Positions 1-7,123 of a DNA stretch of 64,000 nucleotides are shown here, piece after piece. The position numbers and the translations under genes are program-made. A model generated the notes under the pieces. It ran no database searches and was not told the origin of the DNA. It saw only the letters and a list, made by a program, of their open reading frames with translations. Position 1 is the stretch's first letter; each line of letters opens with the position of its first letter. Source of the stretch: Enterococcus hulanensis (GTDB taxonomy: Bacteria; Bacillota; Bacilli; Lactobacillales; Enterococcaceae); assembly GCF_005405485.1 (NCBI RefSeq), contig NZ_BJED01000012.1, positions 62,001-126,000 of the forward strand. The letters run 5' to 3'.

Positions 1-336
1 CGCATCGCAAAAGAAATCTATCCTGACTTTGACGAGGCAAATATTTTTTGGGATTGTATCGTAGCAGAGGACGGTATCCAAGCGGCGTGCTTTTTCAAAA
101 AACAAAAGGTCGACGGCATTTTGACTTTTGGCGATAGTATTGCAGCCACGATTTTACAGCAATACGAGACGAACAAACCGTTGGTCATTGGGAGAGAAAA
201 TCTGCTGATAAGTGAAGTAATGGGGTTTTCCACCATCGATCATCATCTAGCGGAATGCGGAAAGAAAGCTTTTGAAGCTTTTTATCATCACAAACAGGAA
301 AAAATCTGCATCCCTCACCATTTCATAAAAAGATAA
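1..336 (+). CDS. LacI-family transcriptional regulator, C-terminal part (5' end outside window)
   Basis: The reading frame is open from base 1 and ends at TAA 334-336, giving the last 111 residues of a protein whose start lies outside the window. The sequence fits the C-terminal half of the periplasmic-binding-like effector domain of LacI/GalR repressors: a segment VDGILTFGDSIAA followed by KPLVIGREN and a late TTIDHH-like element (here STIDHHLAE) are the usual positions of the last beta-strands and hinge. The DNA-binding helix-turn-helix is not visible. It would bind a sugar or phosphosugar in the cytoplasm. A strong terminator follows directly, so it ends its transcription unit. The ligand cannot be inferred. 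Confidence 0.8.
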   Translation, partial: RIAKEIYPDFDEANIFWDCIVAEDGIQAACFFKKQKVDGILTFGDSIAATILQQYETNKPLVIGRENLLISEVMGFSTIDHHLAECGKKAFEAFYHHKQEKICIPHHFIKR

Positions 337-340
337 GTAC

Positions 341-379
341 AAAAGGCAGCTGGAAAATGGAATTCCAGCTGCCTTTTTT
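341..379 (+). terminator. Rho-independent terminator after the LacI-type gene
   Basis: GGCAGCTGGAA pairs with TTCCAGCTGCC across a short AATGG-type loop and is followed by TTTTTTG; A-rich sequence on the left side could make it work in both directions. Confidence 0.9.
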
Positions 380-447
380 GTGGCTTTACAAGTAAAGCTT
401 TTCCCAATATTTTTATAGTTTTCCAAATTTCCGAATGGAAAGCATAC

Positions 448-476
448 TTTACATAGCTGGAAAAGGAACTTATAAT
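448..476 (+). promoter_or_regulatory. SigA-type promoter for the small membrane protein gene
   Basis: TTTACA (448-453) and TATAAT (471-476) are separated by exactly 17 bp, a near-consensus vegetative promoter. Transcription would start near 483, leaving a leader of about 100 nt before the start codon at 587. A 16-bp inverted repeat GGAAAG-GAAA-CTTTCC lies at 485-500, at the predicted start point, and a further GGAAAG copy lies at 437-442 just upstream of the -35. Confidence 0.7.
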
Positions 477-586
477 TAAAGTACGGAAAGGAAACTTTCC
501 ATAGCAGAACTATTTTACTAAAGAGTCAATGGTAACTTCGATCACTTGATGTCCAAAATTGGCTGCTATCTTATAAGGAGGAAAAA

Positions 587-1036
587 ATGATGAAAAAATC
601 AACGCTTTATACAGGTTTGGTCTATGTATTAGCTGGAATAGTCTGTTTAGTAATCGCTTTGACAACTGAGTTCCGACTTGAATCATTATTATGGGGTTTG
701 GCTGGAGCTGGGATTTTCTCAGGTGTCATTGTGCTGGGGAAATATTTTTATTGGATGAGTCCGGAACATAAAAACCAATATCAAGATCGTTTAAAAGATG
801 AGTCGGTTAACTTGAACGACGAACGGAAAATCATGCTGAGAGATAAAAGCGGTCGTTTAGCCTATATCGCTATGTTGATTTTACAGTTAGCTCTCATGAT
901 TGTCTTCTCCATTATGAGTATGCTCGGTTATATGTCCCCTTTTTCTAAATATGCTTGTGTTGGCTTGAGTTTATTGCTGGTCATTCATTATATTTTTGGA
1001 ATCGTTGCTTATAACCGTTTGAGTAAAACTTTATAA
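587..1036 (+). CDS. small four-helix membrane protein, unknown function
   Basis: 149 residues, starting after AAGGAGG (575-581); either of two consecutive ATG codons (587 or 590) could be used. Four hydrophobic segments are visible, about residues 8-27, 33-52, 90-113 and 120-142, with a charged cytosolic-type stretch (roughly 58-88, rich in K, D, E and R) between the second and third. No catalytic motif is recognisable. The gene stands alone between its own promoter and a terminator. It resembles the many small uncharacterised integral membrane proteins of Firmicutes that are often controlled by a nearby regulator; I cannot assign a family with confidence. Confidence 0.75.
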   Translation: MMKKSTLYTGLVYVLAGIVCLVIALTTEFRLESLLWGLAGAGIFSGVIVLGKYFYWMSPEHKNQYQDRLKDESVNLNDERKIMLRDKSGRLAYIAMLILQLALMIVFSIMSMLGYMSPFSKYACVGLSLLLVIHYIFGIVAYNRLSKTL

Positions 1037-1042
1037 ATACGT

Positions 1043-1085
1043 AAGCATGCCAGTTGAAGCCTTCCTTCAACTGGCTTGCTTTTAT
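1043..1085 (+). terminator. Rho-independent terminator
   Basis: AGC-(A/C)-TGCCAGTTGAAG pairs with CTTCAACTGGC-TTGCT around a CCTTC loop, followed by a T-rich run (TTTTATT). It closes the membrane-protein gene. The following stretch to 1288 holds no convincing gene or hairpin. Confidence 0.85.
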
Positions 1086-1288
1086 TCGATTATTTTATCA
1101 CTGCTTTTTTTGGTGAAACCATCTGAATAATGTAACGGTTCATCCCCAATTTTTCGAAAATCTGTACACTGCTCCCTTAGTCTTCAGAGATACAGTCTTA
1201 ATGCAGCTTCCTACTTCATTGATGAATAAAACATATGGAATCCCTCAGTTTCCTTCTATTTTTACGATACCATGAAAACGTTCTATCA

Positions 1289-1975
1289 TCAGAAGCTCTT
1301 AATTTCGCTTGTTGCTGATGATAGCTGATTCTTCATAATTTCCACCGATTTTCCGATGGAATCATCCAGATTAAACAAACCACTAGAACCTAGGATCAAA
1401 ATATCAGCACCTGCATCAATCATCATTTGATAGGTCTTTTCATTACAGGACCCATCGATTTGAATCTCAAAAACTAACTTTCTTTCTTCGCGAACAGTTT
1501 TTAAAGTTCGAACTTTTTTCAAGCTTTCCGAAATGAAGGTTTGACCAGCAAAGCCAGGATCAACAGTCATGACCGTTATGATATCAAGTAAGTGTAGATA
1601 GTCATAAACTAAACTTAGAGGTGTTTCAGGATTCAAAACAACACCCATTTTCTTTCCATGCTGTTTAATTTTTTCACTTAATCGAAAAGCATGACCATTC
1701 AAATATTCCGCATGAATACTGATTACTTCAACTCCTAGGTCTAACAATTGGTCAACATATTCGATCGGATTGGTTACCATTAAGTGAGCATCTATAGGGA
1801 TTGTTGTATGATCTTTCAATTGTTTAATAAACCATGGAGACAAAGTCATGTTACTGACATAATGTCCATCCATAATATCGATATGATAATAATCGACAGT
1901 TTGGTTCAAGCAATTAATTTGTTCTTCAAATTTACTGATATCCATACACATCAACGAGGGTGATATTTTTACCAT
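1289..1975 (-). CDS. ribulose-phosphate 3-epimerase family enzyme, D-allulose-6-phosphate 3-epimerase-like
   Basis: 228 residues from the ATG at 1975, chosen because AAAGGAG precedes it at the right distance; a longer frame would overlap the upstream gene. The TIM-barrel signatures of the family are present: HIDIMDGHYV (metal ligands H31, D33), DAHLMV, VDPGFAGQ and IQIDGS. Family members interconvert D-ribulose-5-P and D-xylulose-5-P, or in the AlsE branch D-allulose-6-P and D-fructose-6-P. As the last gene of a PTS operon with a dehydrogenase and an SIS isomerase, the AlsE-type ketohexose-phosphate reaction is the more likely role, delivering fructose-6-P to glycolysis. The exact substrate is inferred only from context. 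Confidence 0.85.
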   Translation of the reverse strand: MVKISPSLMCMDISKFEEQINCLNQTVDYYHIDIMDGHYVSNMTLSPWFIKQLKDHTTIPIDAHLMVTNPIEYVDQLLDLGVEVISIHAEYLNGHAFRLSEKIKQHGKKMGVVLNPETPLSLVYDYLHLLDIITVMTVDPGFAGQTFISESLKKVRTLKTVREERKLVFEIQIDGSCNEKTYQMMIDAGADILILGSSGLFNLDDSIGKSVEIMKNQLSSATSEIKSF

Positions 1976-2003
1976 TTTTTTCTCCTTTAACTTAGTAAAT
2001 CCT

Positions 2004-2747
2004 TTAATTAACTGACTGTCCACCATCAACAACAACCTCTGATCCTGTCATAAAGCGTGAAGCATCTGATGTCAAAAACACAACTACATCAGCCACTTCA
2101 TCAGCTGTACTGATTCGTTGGTATAAAGGAATTCGACTCCCCATTTCAGCCATCGTTCGTTCCGTAGCCTCTGCCGCATGCTCTGCCATTTGAGTATTGA
2201 TATAAGCTGGGTGAACTGAATTGACACGAATACCGCGAGGTGCAAACTCGATTGCAGCAGCTTTTGTCAATGCAGAGACGGCACCTTTTGAAGCGGCGTA
2301 AGCAATTCGATTCTTCGAGCCTAAAAATGAAGCAATCGAGCTGGTATTGATAACGCTACTACCTTCTCCTAACAATGGAGACATTACTTTTATCCCTAAG
2401 AAAATACTTAGCACATTAACATCCATAGTCTTCTTCCAAAGTTCAACACTGGTTTCTTCAATCGTTTCGATTTTGAAAATCCCGGCATTATTGAATAAAA
2501 CATCGATCTTTCCATGTTTTTTCTTAATATCAGCAGCCGCATTTTTCCAAGCTTCTTCTTCTGTTGCATCAAAGCAATAAGCATGAATATCATTTTGCGG
2601 GAATTGTTTAAGCAAAGCTTCAACGTCGACCGCGTTTTTATCATTGGCTAATACTGTGAAGTCTTGATCCAATAATTTTGCGACAACTGCTGTTCCCAAG
2701 CCACCCGCAGCTCCAGTAACAAAGGCAGTCTTCTTTTCTTCAGTCAT
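2004..2747 (-). CDS. short-chain dehydrogenase/reductase (SDR)
   Basis: Classical SDR of 247 residues. The NAD(P) glycine motif TGAAGGLG is at 11-18, NNAG at 86-89, the active-site serine in NTSSIAS near 136-139 and YAASK at 150-154; the C-terminal VDGGQS is typical. The ATG at 2747 is preferred over a TTG two codons earlier because GAGG lies eight bases upstream. An acidic residue after the second strand (LANDKN) suggests NAD rather than NADP. It sits between an SIS isomerase gene and the epimerase gene in the sigma-54 PTS operon, so it probably oxidises or reduces a sugar (phosphate) imported by that PTS. The exact substrate is not deducible. Confidence 0.9.
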   Translation of the reverse strand: MTEEKKTAFVTGAAGGLGTAVVAKLLDQDFTVLANDKNAVDVEALLKQFPQNDIHAYCFDATEEEAWKNAAADIKKKHGKIDVLFNNAGIFKIETIEETSVELWKKTMDVNVLSIFLGIKVMSPLLGEGSSVINTSSIASFLGSKNRIAYAASKGAVSALTKAAAIEFAPRGIRVNSVHPAYINTQMAEHAAEATERTMAEMGSRIPLYQRISTADEVADVVVFLTSDASRFMTGSEVVVDGGQSVN

Positions 2748-2759
2748 TTTCAAAGACCT

Positions 2760-3314
2760 CTATTCCAAATTGGCGTGGCGATCCTTCAAATCATCCATTG
2801 TCATATTTTTTTCTGCCATCAAACGTAAAGCTAATACATCATGGAAAATCAATAACCCTTGTTCAAATACCGTGGTCATTGGTTGAATCGATGTAAAGCT
2901 CTGGTCGCTTTTCGACGGGCTCTCAAACTTGACGATATGATCTGCTAAACGGGCGATCGAACTATCAGAATTAGATGTCAAATGAACAATTTTTGCATTA
3001 TAACTTTTTGCTTTTTTTGCGATTTCCAAAGGTATTACAGATTCACCCGATCCGCTGCCTACGACTAAAAGATCCTTTTTCGTAATCGGCGGCTCATTCA
3101 AATCACCTACCATGTGACAGGTGATATCCAAGTGTGTTAGCCTCTTAACTGCGGCTTCAAGAGCCAAGCGTACTCGCCCTACACCAATAAAGAATACTTC
3201 ATCAGCTTCTAACAACACTCGGATATATTGATCGATCTCTTCACTTGAAATTTTTCCTAACAAATTGTTTAACTCTTCGATAACTGCTTGACTATCTTTA
3301 TAATAATTTTTCAT
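2760..3314 (-). CDS. SIS-domain sugar-phosphate isomerase, 6-phospho-3-hexuloisomerase-like
   Basis: 184 residues, the usual length of 6-phospho-3-hexuloisomerase (HxlB/PHI). The single SIS domain shows EVFFIGVGRVRLA near the start of the domain, then DLLVVGSGSGES (phosphosugar-binding serine/glycine loop) and IVHLTSNSDSSIARLADHIV. PHI converts D-arabino-3-hexulose-6-P to fructose-6-P. The start codon overlaps the end of the dehydrogenase gene upstream by about 17 bases (ATG at 3314, or TTG at 3317), indicating translational coupling. No hexulose-phosphate synthase neighbour is present, so this is not a formaldehyde-fixing ribulose monophosphate pair; a role on a 3-keto-hexose phosphate made by the operon's dehydrogenases is inferred. 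Confidence 0.85.
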   Translation of the reverse strand: MKNYYKDSQAVIEELNNLLGKISSEEIDQYIRVLLEADEVFFIGVGRVRLALEAAVKRLTHLDITCHMVGDLNEPPITKKDLLVVGSGSGESVIPLEIAKKAKSYNAKIVHLTSNSDSSIARLADHIVKFESPSKSDQSFTSIQPMTTVFEQGLLIFHDVLALRLMAEKNMTMDDLKDRHANLE

Positions 3315-4350
3315 CAACCATCAACACCTTATTATAGAATTCTTTTTTTTCATGGATCATGTCAAAAGCATCAATTAGATCTTCTATCAATACCTTATGA
3401 GTAACCAGAGGTTTCAAATTCAACTGTTTAGTCGCGATTGCCTGTGCTGTGACCTGCCATTCATTTTTCGGAAAATGCTCATATATACTATTAAACATCC
3501 CGACAATCGTACCTTCTTTTCTCATAAATTGATCATAGGTCTTCTGTCCCATCGTCATATCTGAATGAGGATTCCCTAAAAGTACAACTCGCCCAAAAGT
3601 TCGAATAGATTGCGCACATTGATCAAAGGCAGCACTAGAACCCGTTGCTTCGATCGCGACATCAGCTAATTTTCCATCAAGAGTTTCTAAAATAAAAGCT
3701 TCCGCATCCTGTTCTTCGCTATTGCATACATAAGAAAAACCTAGCTCCTGAGCAAAAGAAACTTTGGTAGGATCAATATCAATCAGTAATACCTTTCCTG
3801 CACCATTGATTTGCGCCCATTGCGCCACCATCACACCGATGGGACCAGCTCCATAAATCACGACACTATCCCCAACACTTAGCTCGGCTTTATTGATCAC
3901 ATGCTGTGCTACAGTCGCAGGCTCCACCATTGCTCCTTCTTCATAACTCACCTGATCTTCTAAAAGAACAAGATTAAATACAGGCACGGCCAAATATTCT
4001 TCAAAACCGCCATCTGTTCTTGACCCGAAATAGTTGTAGTTTTTACACTGGGCATAATATCCAGATTGACAATATTCACATTCATTACATGGCAATAACG
4101 GAAAAACTGCCGCCTTTTTTCCTATATAGTCTCGATCGATATCCTCAGCTACTTCAACAATCTCACCCGCGAACTCATGTCCCAACACAGTCGGAAAATG
4201 GTACGAGCCAGTGACATAGACTCGTGGGATATCTGATCCACAAATACCGCAAGCCATCACATGGAGCAATACTTCTCCTTTTTTTGGAACAGGTTTTTCC
4301 TTTTCAACCAGTTCTAACTGATTAATTGCTTTTAAATCAACTGCCTTCAT
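3298..4350 (-). CDS. zinc-binding medium-chain polyol/sugar-phosphate dehydrogenase (GatD/sorbitol dehydrogenase type)
   Basis: 350 residues from ATG 4350 (GGGAG upstream). The zinc dehydrogenase plan is complete: catalytic zinc ligand C37 in GICGSD, GHEF with H58/E59, structural zinc cysteines C88, C91, C94 and C102, and the Rossmann motif GAGPIGV. Closest by feel to galactitol-1-phosphate and L-iditol/sorbitol dehydrogenases, which oxidise a polyol (phosphate) to a ketose (phosphate) with NAD. It follows the PTS IID gene and overlaps the SIS gene downstream. A PTS-delivered polyol phosphate is therefore the natural substrate, but which polyol is unknown. Confidence 0.9.
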   Translation of the reverse strand: MKAVDLKAINQLELVEKEKPVPKKGEVLLHVMACGICGSDIPRVYVTGSYHFPTVLGHEFAGEIVEVAEDIDRDYIGKKAAVFPLLPCNECEYCQSGYYAQCKNYNYFGSRTDGGFEEYLAVPVFNLVLLEDQVSYEEGAMVEPATVAQHVINKAELSVGDSVVIYGAGPIGVMVAQWAQINGAGKVLLIDIDPTKVSFAQELGFSYVCNSEEQDAEAFILETLDGKLADVAIEATGSSAAFDQCAQSIRTFGRVVLLGNPHSDMTMGQKTYDQFMRKEGTIVGMFNSIYEHFPKNEWQVTAQAIATKQLNLKPLVTHKVLIEDLIDAFDMIHEKKEFYNKVLMVDEKLL

Positions 4351-4368
4351 ATGCTGTTTCACTCCCAT

Positions 4369-5196
4369 TTATTTTGGAATTCCTAACACACCTAAGTACG
4401 ATAATGAGATTCCTAAAACAAAGATAATTAAAATAATCAGATTGATGTTCACCTTTTTTCGCACTAGCCAATAAACAAGCATAGTGATCCCCAACGGAAC
4501 GAGACCTGGCATCAAAGCGTCGATCACTTGCTCTTGAATTCCTAATTTGACCCCCTTGATATTCAAAATCATCGGAATCTCAATATTTACTCGTGATGCG
4601 GTCATACAGCCAACAACCATCAAACCAACCATACTGAAAATTTCTGTTAAACGCGCGATTGTTCCTTCACGCAGCATTGTTAAAATGAAGGATTTCCCTT
4701 TTTGATAACCTAATCGATACATATTCCAGCCAAAGCCTATCAAACAAATTTTATAGGCGATTTCAAAAAAGATTGGTCCTACATAACTACCGTCAATTGC
4801 CAAAGAACAAGCGATCCCAGCTAAAATCGGATAAACGATTCCTTGACTGACCGTATCTCCAATTCCGGCAATTGGCCCCATCAGACCTGTTCGCAAAGAA
4901 TTTATGGTCTCATCTGTGATATCCTCGGCACCATTAGCTCGCTGTTCTTCCATTGCTGCCGCAACACCAGGGATCATCGTACCGATAAACGAAGGCTCGG
5001 TATTGTAAAAAACGAAATATTTCTTCAACTCTTTGACCTGACGCTCTTTGTCTTCAGAATAGAGTTTGCGAATAACGGGAACCATCGCATTTGCTTGCCC
5101 TAAAGCTTGGAGACGCTCATAGTTATACGCCGTCTCACTTGAATAAGTCAGTGCCCAGTTTTTTAATAATTCTTTTCTTGTTAATTTTGCTTCCAT
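4369..5196 (-). CDS. PTS mannose/fructose/sorbose family IID component
   Basis: 275 residues. The N-terminal cytosolic part carries the family-typical NYERLQALGQANAMVP and EPSFIGTMIPGVAAAMEE, then GLMGPIAGIGDTVSQG, the signature loop of IID proteins, and hydrophobic segments at the C-terminus. IID acts with IIC as the membrane channel of mannose-class phosphotransferase systems, translocating and phosphorylating a sugar together with IIB. The ATG abuts the IIC stop codon (stop at 5197-5199), a tight coupling usual for IIC-IID. Part of a complete IIA-IIB-IIC-IID set reading from 6938 down. Confidence 0.95.
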   Translation of the reverse strand: MEAKLTRKELLKNWALTYSSETAYNYERLQALGQANAMVPVIRKLYSEDKERQVKELKKYFVFYNTEPSFIGTMIPGVAAAMEEQRANGAEDITDETINSLRTGLMGPIAGIGDTVSQGIVYPILAGIACSLAIDGSYVGPIFFEIAYKICLIGFGWNMYRLGYQKGKSFILTMLREGTIARLTEIFSMVGLMVVGCMTASRVNIEIPMILNIKGVKLGIQEQVIDALMPGLVPLGITMLVYWLVRKKVNINLIILIIFVLGISLSYLGVLGIPK

Positions 5197-5955
5197 TTAT
5201 GATTGCTCCTTTCCAGCAGGTTTCAAATCTAAGAATTCAGTGTTGTAGAAGACAAAGCCCATGATCGCAGCAATCGCGGTGACTGCCATAACATCCAATT
5301 TCAAATAAACTGCTAAAATGAAACCAAAGAAGAAGAACGGCATGATTTTTTTATTTCCCATGAAGCTGATCAGCATCGCAATCCCCAATGCTGGCATAAT
5401 AGCTCCAACAACTTGCATCGCATCAACAAAGGAATCCGGAATCATGTTCAATAAGTTCTTCATTGGTTCGGCGCCGAAATATACCAAGATGAAAGCTGGT
5501 ATCCCTGTAATAATGAAGTTCAGTATGCCTGATGGTACATAGTTCATTAATCGCATCGCGCGAATATTTCCATTATCTAAAAATTTCTCTGCTCGGTGGA
5601 CCCAAAGTGCATTGATTGACATTGTTAATTGGAACGTTAAAATTCCAAATAAACTAAATGGTACAGCGAACGTTACTGCTAAACTCGGATCAGCTCCAGA
5701 TAGAATCGTCATTGCTGTCCCAAAAACTGCAGCCACTGGCAAGTTTCCGGGCATCGTTCCGCCCGCAGTAATCCAGCCAAGATATGCCAAGTTAATATAA
5801 GCTGCTGCTTGCATCCCTATCATTGGTTCACCCATTGCCAACGCCACTAAGAATCCTGACCAAATCGGATACAACCATGATCTGGTAATTAAATGACTTG
5901 GCCACCAATTACAAACCGTTGAAATAATAGCAACTAAAATTGCAGATAAAAGCAT
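5197..5955 (-). CDS. PTS mannose/fructose/sorbose family IIC component
   Basis: 252 residues, almost entirely hydrophobic with several membrane helices; the early GMQAAAYINLAYLGWITAGGTMPGN-like stretch and PSLAVTFAVPFSLFG are recognisable IIC features. It forms the sugar-conducting membrane subunit with IID. The start ATG at 5955 follows AAAGGAGG. An 86-bp gap separates it from the IIB gene upstream, longer than the other spacings in this operon, but no terminator is seen there. Confidence 0.95.
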   Translation of the reverse strand: MLLSAILVAIISTVCNWWPSHLITRSWLYPIWSGFLVALAMGEPMIGMQAAAYINLAYLGWITAGGTMPGNLPVAAVFGTAMTILSGADPSLAVTFAVPFSLFGILTFQLTMSINALWVHRAEKFLDNGNIRAMRLMNYVPSGILNFIITGIPAFILVYFGAEPMKNLLNMIPDSFVDAMQVVGAIMPALGIAMLISFMGNKKIMPFFFFGFILAVYLKLDVMAVTAIAAIMGFVFYNTEFLDLKPAGKEQS

Positions 5956-6041
5956 GTTTTTTCCTCCTTTTTATACTGATGTCTCATTCTTTTCTATAAA
6001 ATTATTTCTATCCTCAAGCCCTGCATCATTTCACTAATCTT

Positions 6042-6518
6042 TTACAGATATTTTGAAAGATCTGTTTCTTTCTGATCTGGGATAATATGGATCACTACAG
6101 GAATCCCCTGATCAATCAACTTCTTGAAAGTCGTCCGTTCTTCGTCAGACGCCGAAATGTTTTTGTACAATACACGTCGGTTAGCTTTGGCGCCCATTCC
6201 TCCAACAACAAGCTTGTCAATCGTGATACCGTTTTCTACCAGCTCCTCAATTGTGACAGGCGCTTTGACTAAAATAATCAAGCGTTTGTTTTCTGATTCT
6301 TGTTCTTTTAAAAAGGTCACTGCATCCATCAACCCTTTTACCAAGATATCGATTCCTGATGGCGCAGACATTTTTAAAATCTCGCTCATAAAATCATCCT
6401 TCGCCACTTCTTCATCTACGATCAAAATTTGATTTGCTCTTGTTTTTTTGACCCACGCAGTCATTACCTGTCCATGAATTAAACGATCGTCAATCCTAGT
6501 TAACACAATCTCACTCAT
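6042..6518 (-). CDS. PTS mannose/fructose/sorbose family IIB component
   Basis: 158 residues, standard for a free-standing IIB of this class. The phosphorylated histidine is H15 in RIDDRLIHGQV, followed by the typical W-V-K-K-T segment; the middle LVVGGMGAKANRR is also family-like. It accepts phosphate from IIA and passes it to the incoming sugar at the IIC/IID complex. It lies only three bases after the IIA stop codon. Confidence 0.95.
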   Translation of the reverse strand: MSEIVLTRIDDRLIHGQVMTAWVKKTRANQILIVDEEVAKDDFMSEILKMSAPSGIDILVKGLMDAVTFLKEQESENKRLIILVKAPVTIEELVENGITIDKLVVGGMGAKANRRVLYKNISASDEERTTFKKLIDQGIPVVIHIIPDQKETDLSKYL

Positions 6519-6521
6519 TTT

Positions 6522-6938
6522 CTATTCATCCCTTCCGTAATTTTCAAAAAGTTCTTTGATGCCATCTTTTCCAACATTTTGAATATATTTCGCTAATTCA
6601 TCTAAATCCATCGTTTCTCTGCTGCACACCGCTTCGATCACCATTGGCAAATTAACACCCGTAATCGAACGATAATTTACTTTGTCCTTCAATACCTGAT
6701 AGTTATGCGCCGTTACGTTGTATGGACTTGCGCCAAAGATATCGCAAAAGACCAAAACACCATTTCCCTGCTCCAACGCTATCATTTTTTCTGCAACCTC
6801 TTCTTTATAACTTTCAATACTCGTCTCGTGATACAAACCAAGCGTATCAATGTTTTCGGCCTCTCCTGTAATTAATCTCAATGCAGAAAGATAACCTTCT
6901 GCAAGTTCACCATGGGTTAGAATTAATACACCGATCAT
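6522..6938 (-). CDS. PTS mannose/fructose/sorbose family IIA component
   Basis: 138 residues with the active-site histidine H9 in VLILTHG and the DIFGASPYN segment characteristic of mannose-class IIA. It takes phosphate from HPr and hands it to IIB. First gene of the minus-strand operon, preceded by GAGGAGGTG and by a consensus sigma-54 promoter at 6965-6981, so expression should depend on RpoN and the adjacent LevR-like activator. In LevR systems the PTS components also phosphorylate the activator, tying induction to sugar flux. Confidence 0.95.
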   Translation of the reverse strand: MIGVLILTHGELAEGYLSALRLITGEAENIDTLGLYHETSIESYKEEVAEKMIALEQGNGVLVFCDIFGASPYNVTAHNYQVLKDKVNYRSITGVNLPMVIEAVCSRETMDLDELAKYIQNVGKDGIKELFENYGRDE

Positions 6939-6964
6939 TTTTCCACCTCCTCACCTAAATATAT

Positions 6965-6981
6965 TGCAAACGGCGTGCCAA
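6965..6981 (-). promoter_or_regulatory. sigma-54 (-24/-12) promoter of the mannose-family PTS operon
   Basis: Read on the minus strand the sequence is TTGGCACGCCGTTTGCA: GGCAC and TTGC(A) with the diagnostic spacing of RpoN promoters. It sits about 27 bases upstream of the IIA start codon and between that gene and a sigma-54 activator gene, which makes the call firm. Confidence 0.93.
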
Positions 6982-7069
6982 CTTTATGAACAAACCAAAA
7001 GAAAGCCTCAAATCAACGTTTTGGATACAAAACGGATTCGAGACTTTCGAATAAACAATTTATTTTTTT

Positions 7070-7121
7070 AGTGTGCTATTGAATCAAATTTAGTGTGCTG
7101 TTTCTTTTCATCGAGTGTGCT
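7070..7121 (-). promoter_or_regulatory. upstream activating array: three 22-bp-phased AGTGTGCT repeats
   Basis: The octamer AGTGTGCT (AGCACACT in the direction of the operon) occurs at 7070-7077, 7092-7099 and 7114-7121. The start-to-start distance is exactly 22 bp both times, two helical turns, so all copies face the same side of the helix. The array lies about 90-140 bp upstream of the -24 element, where enhancer-type activators bind, and ends three bases from the stop codon of the activator gene. It is the probable binding site of the LevR-like protein (inference). Confidence 0.8.
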
Positions 7122-7123
7122 GA

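Noticed and set aside
2760-3314. Formaldehyde-fixing ribulose monophosphate pathway
   Set aside because: An HxlB-like gene is present but no hexulose-phosphate synthase; the RPE-like neighbour has epimerase motifs, not those of HPS.
7070-7121. Three short regular repeats as a possible CRISPR remnant
   Set aside because: Eight-base units at 22-bp steps next to a sigma-54 promoter are far too short for CRISPR; read as activator sites.
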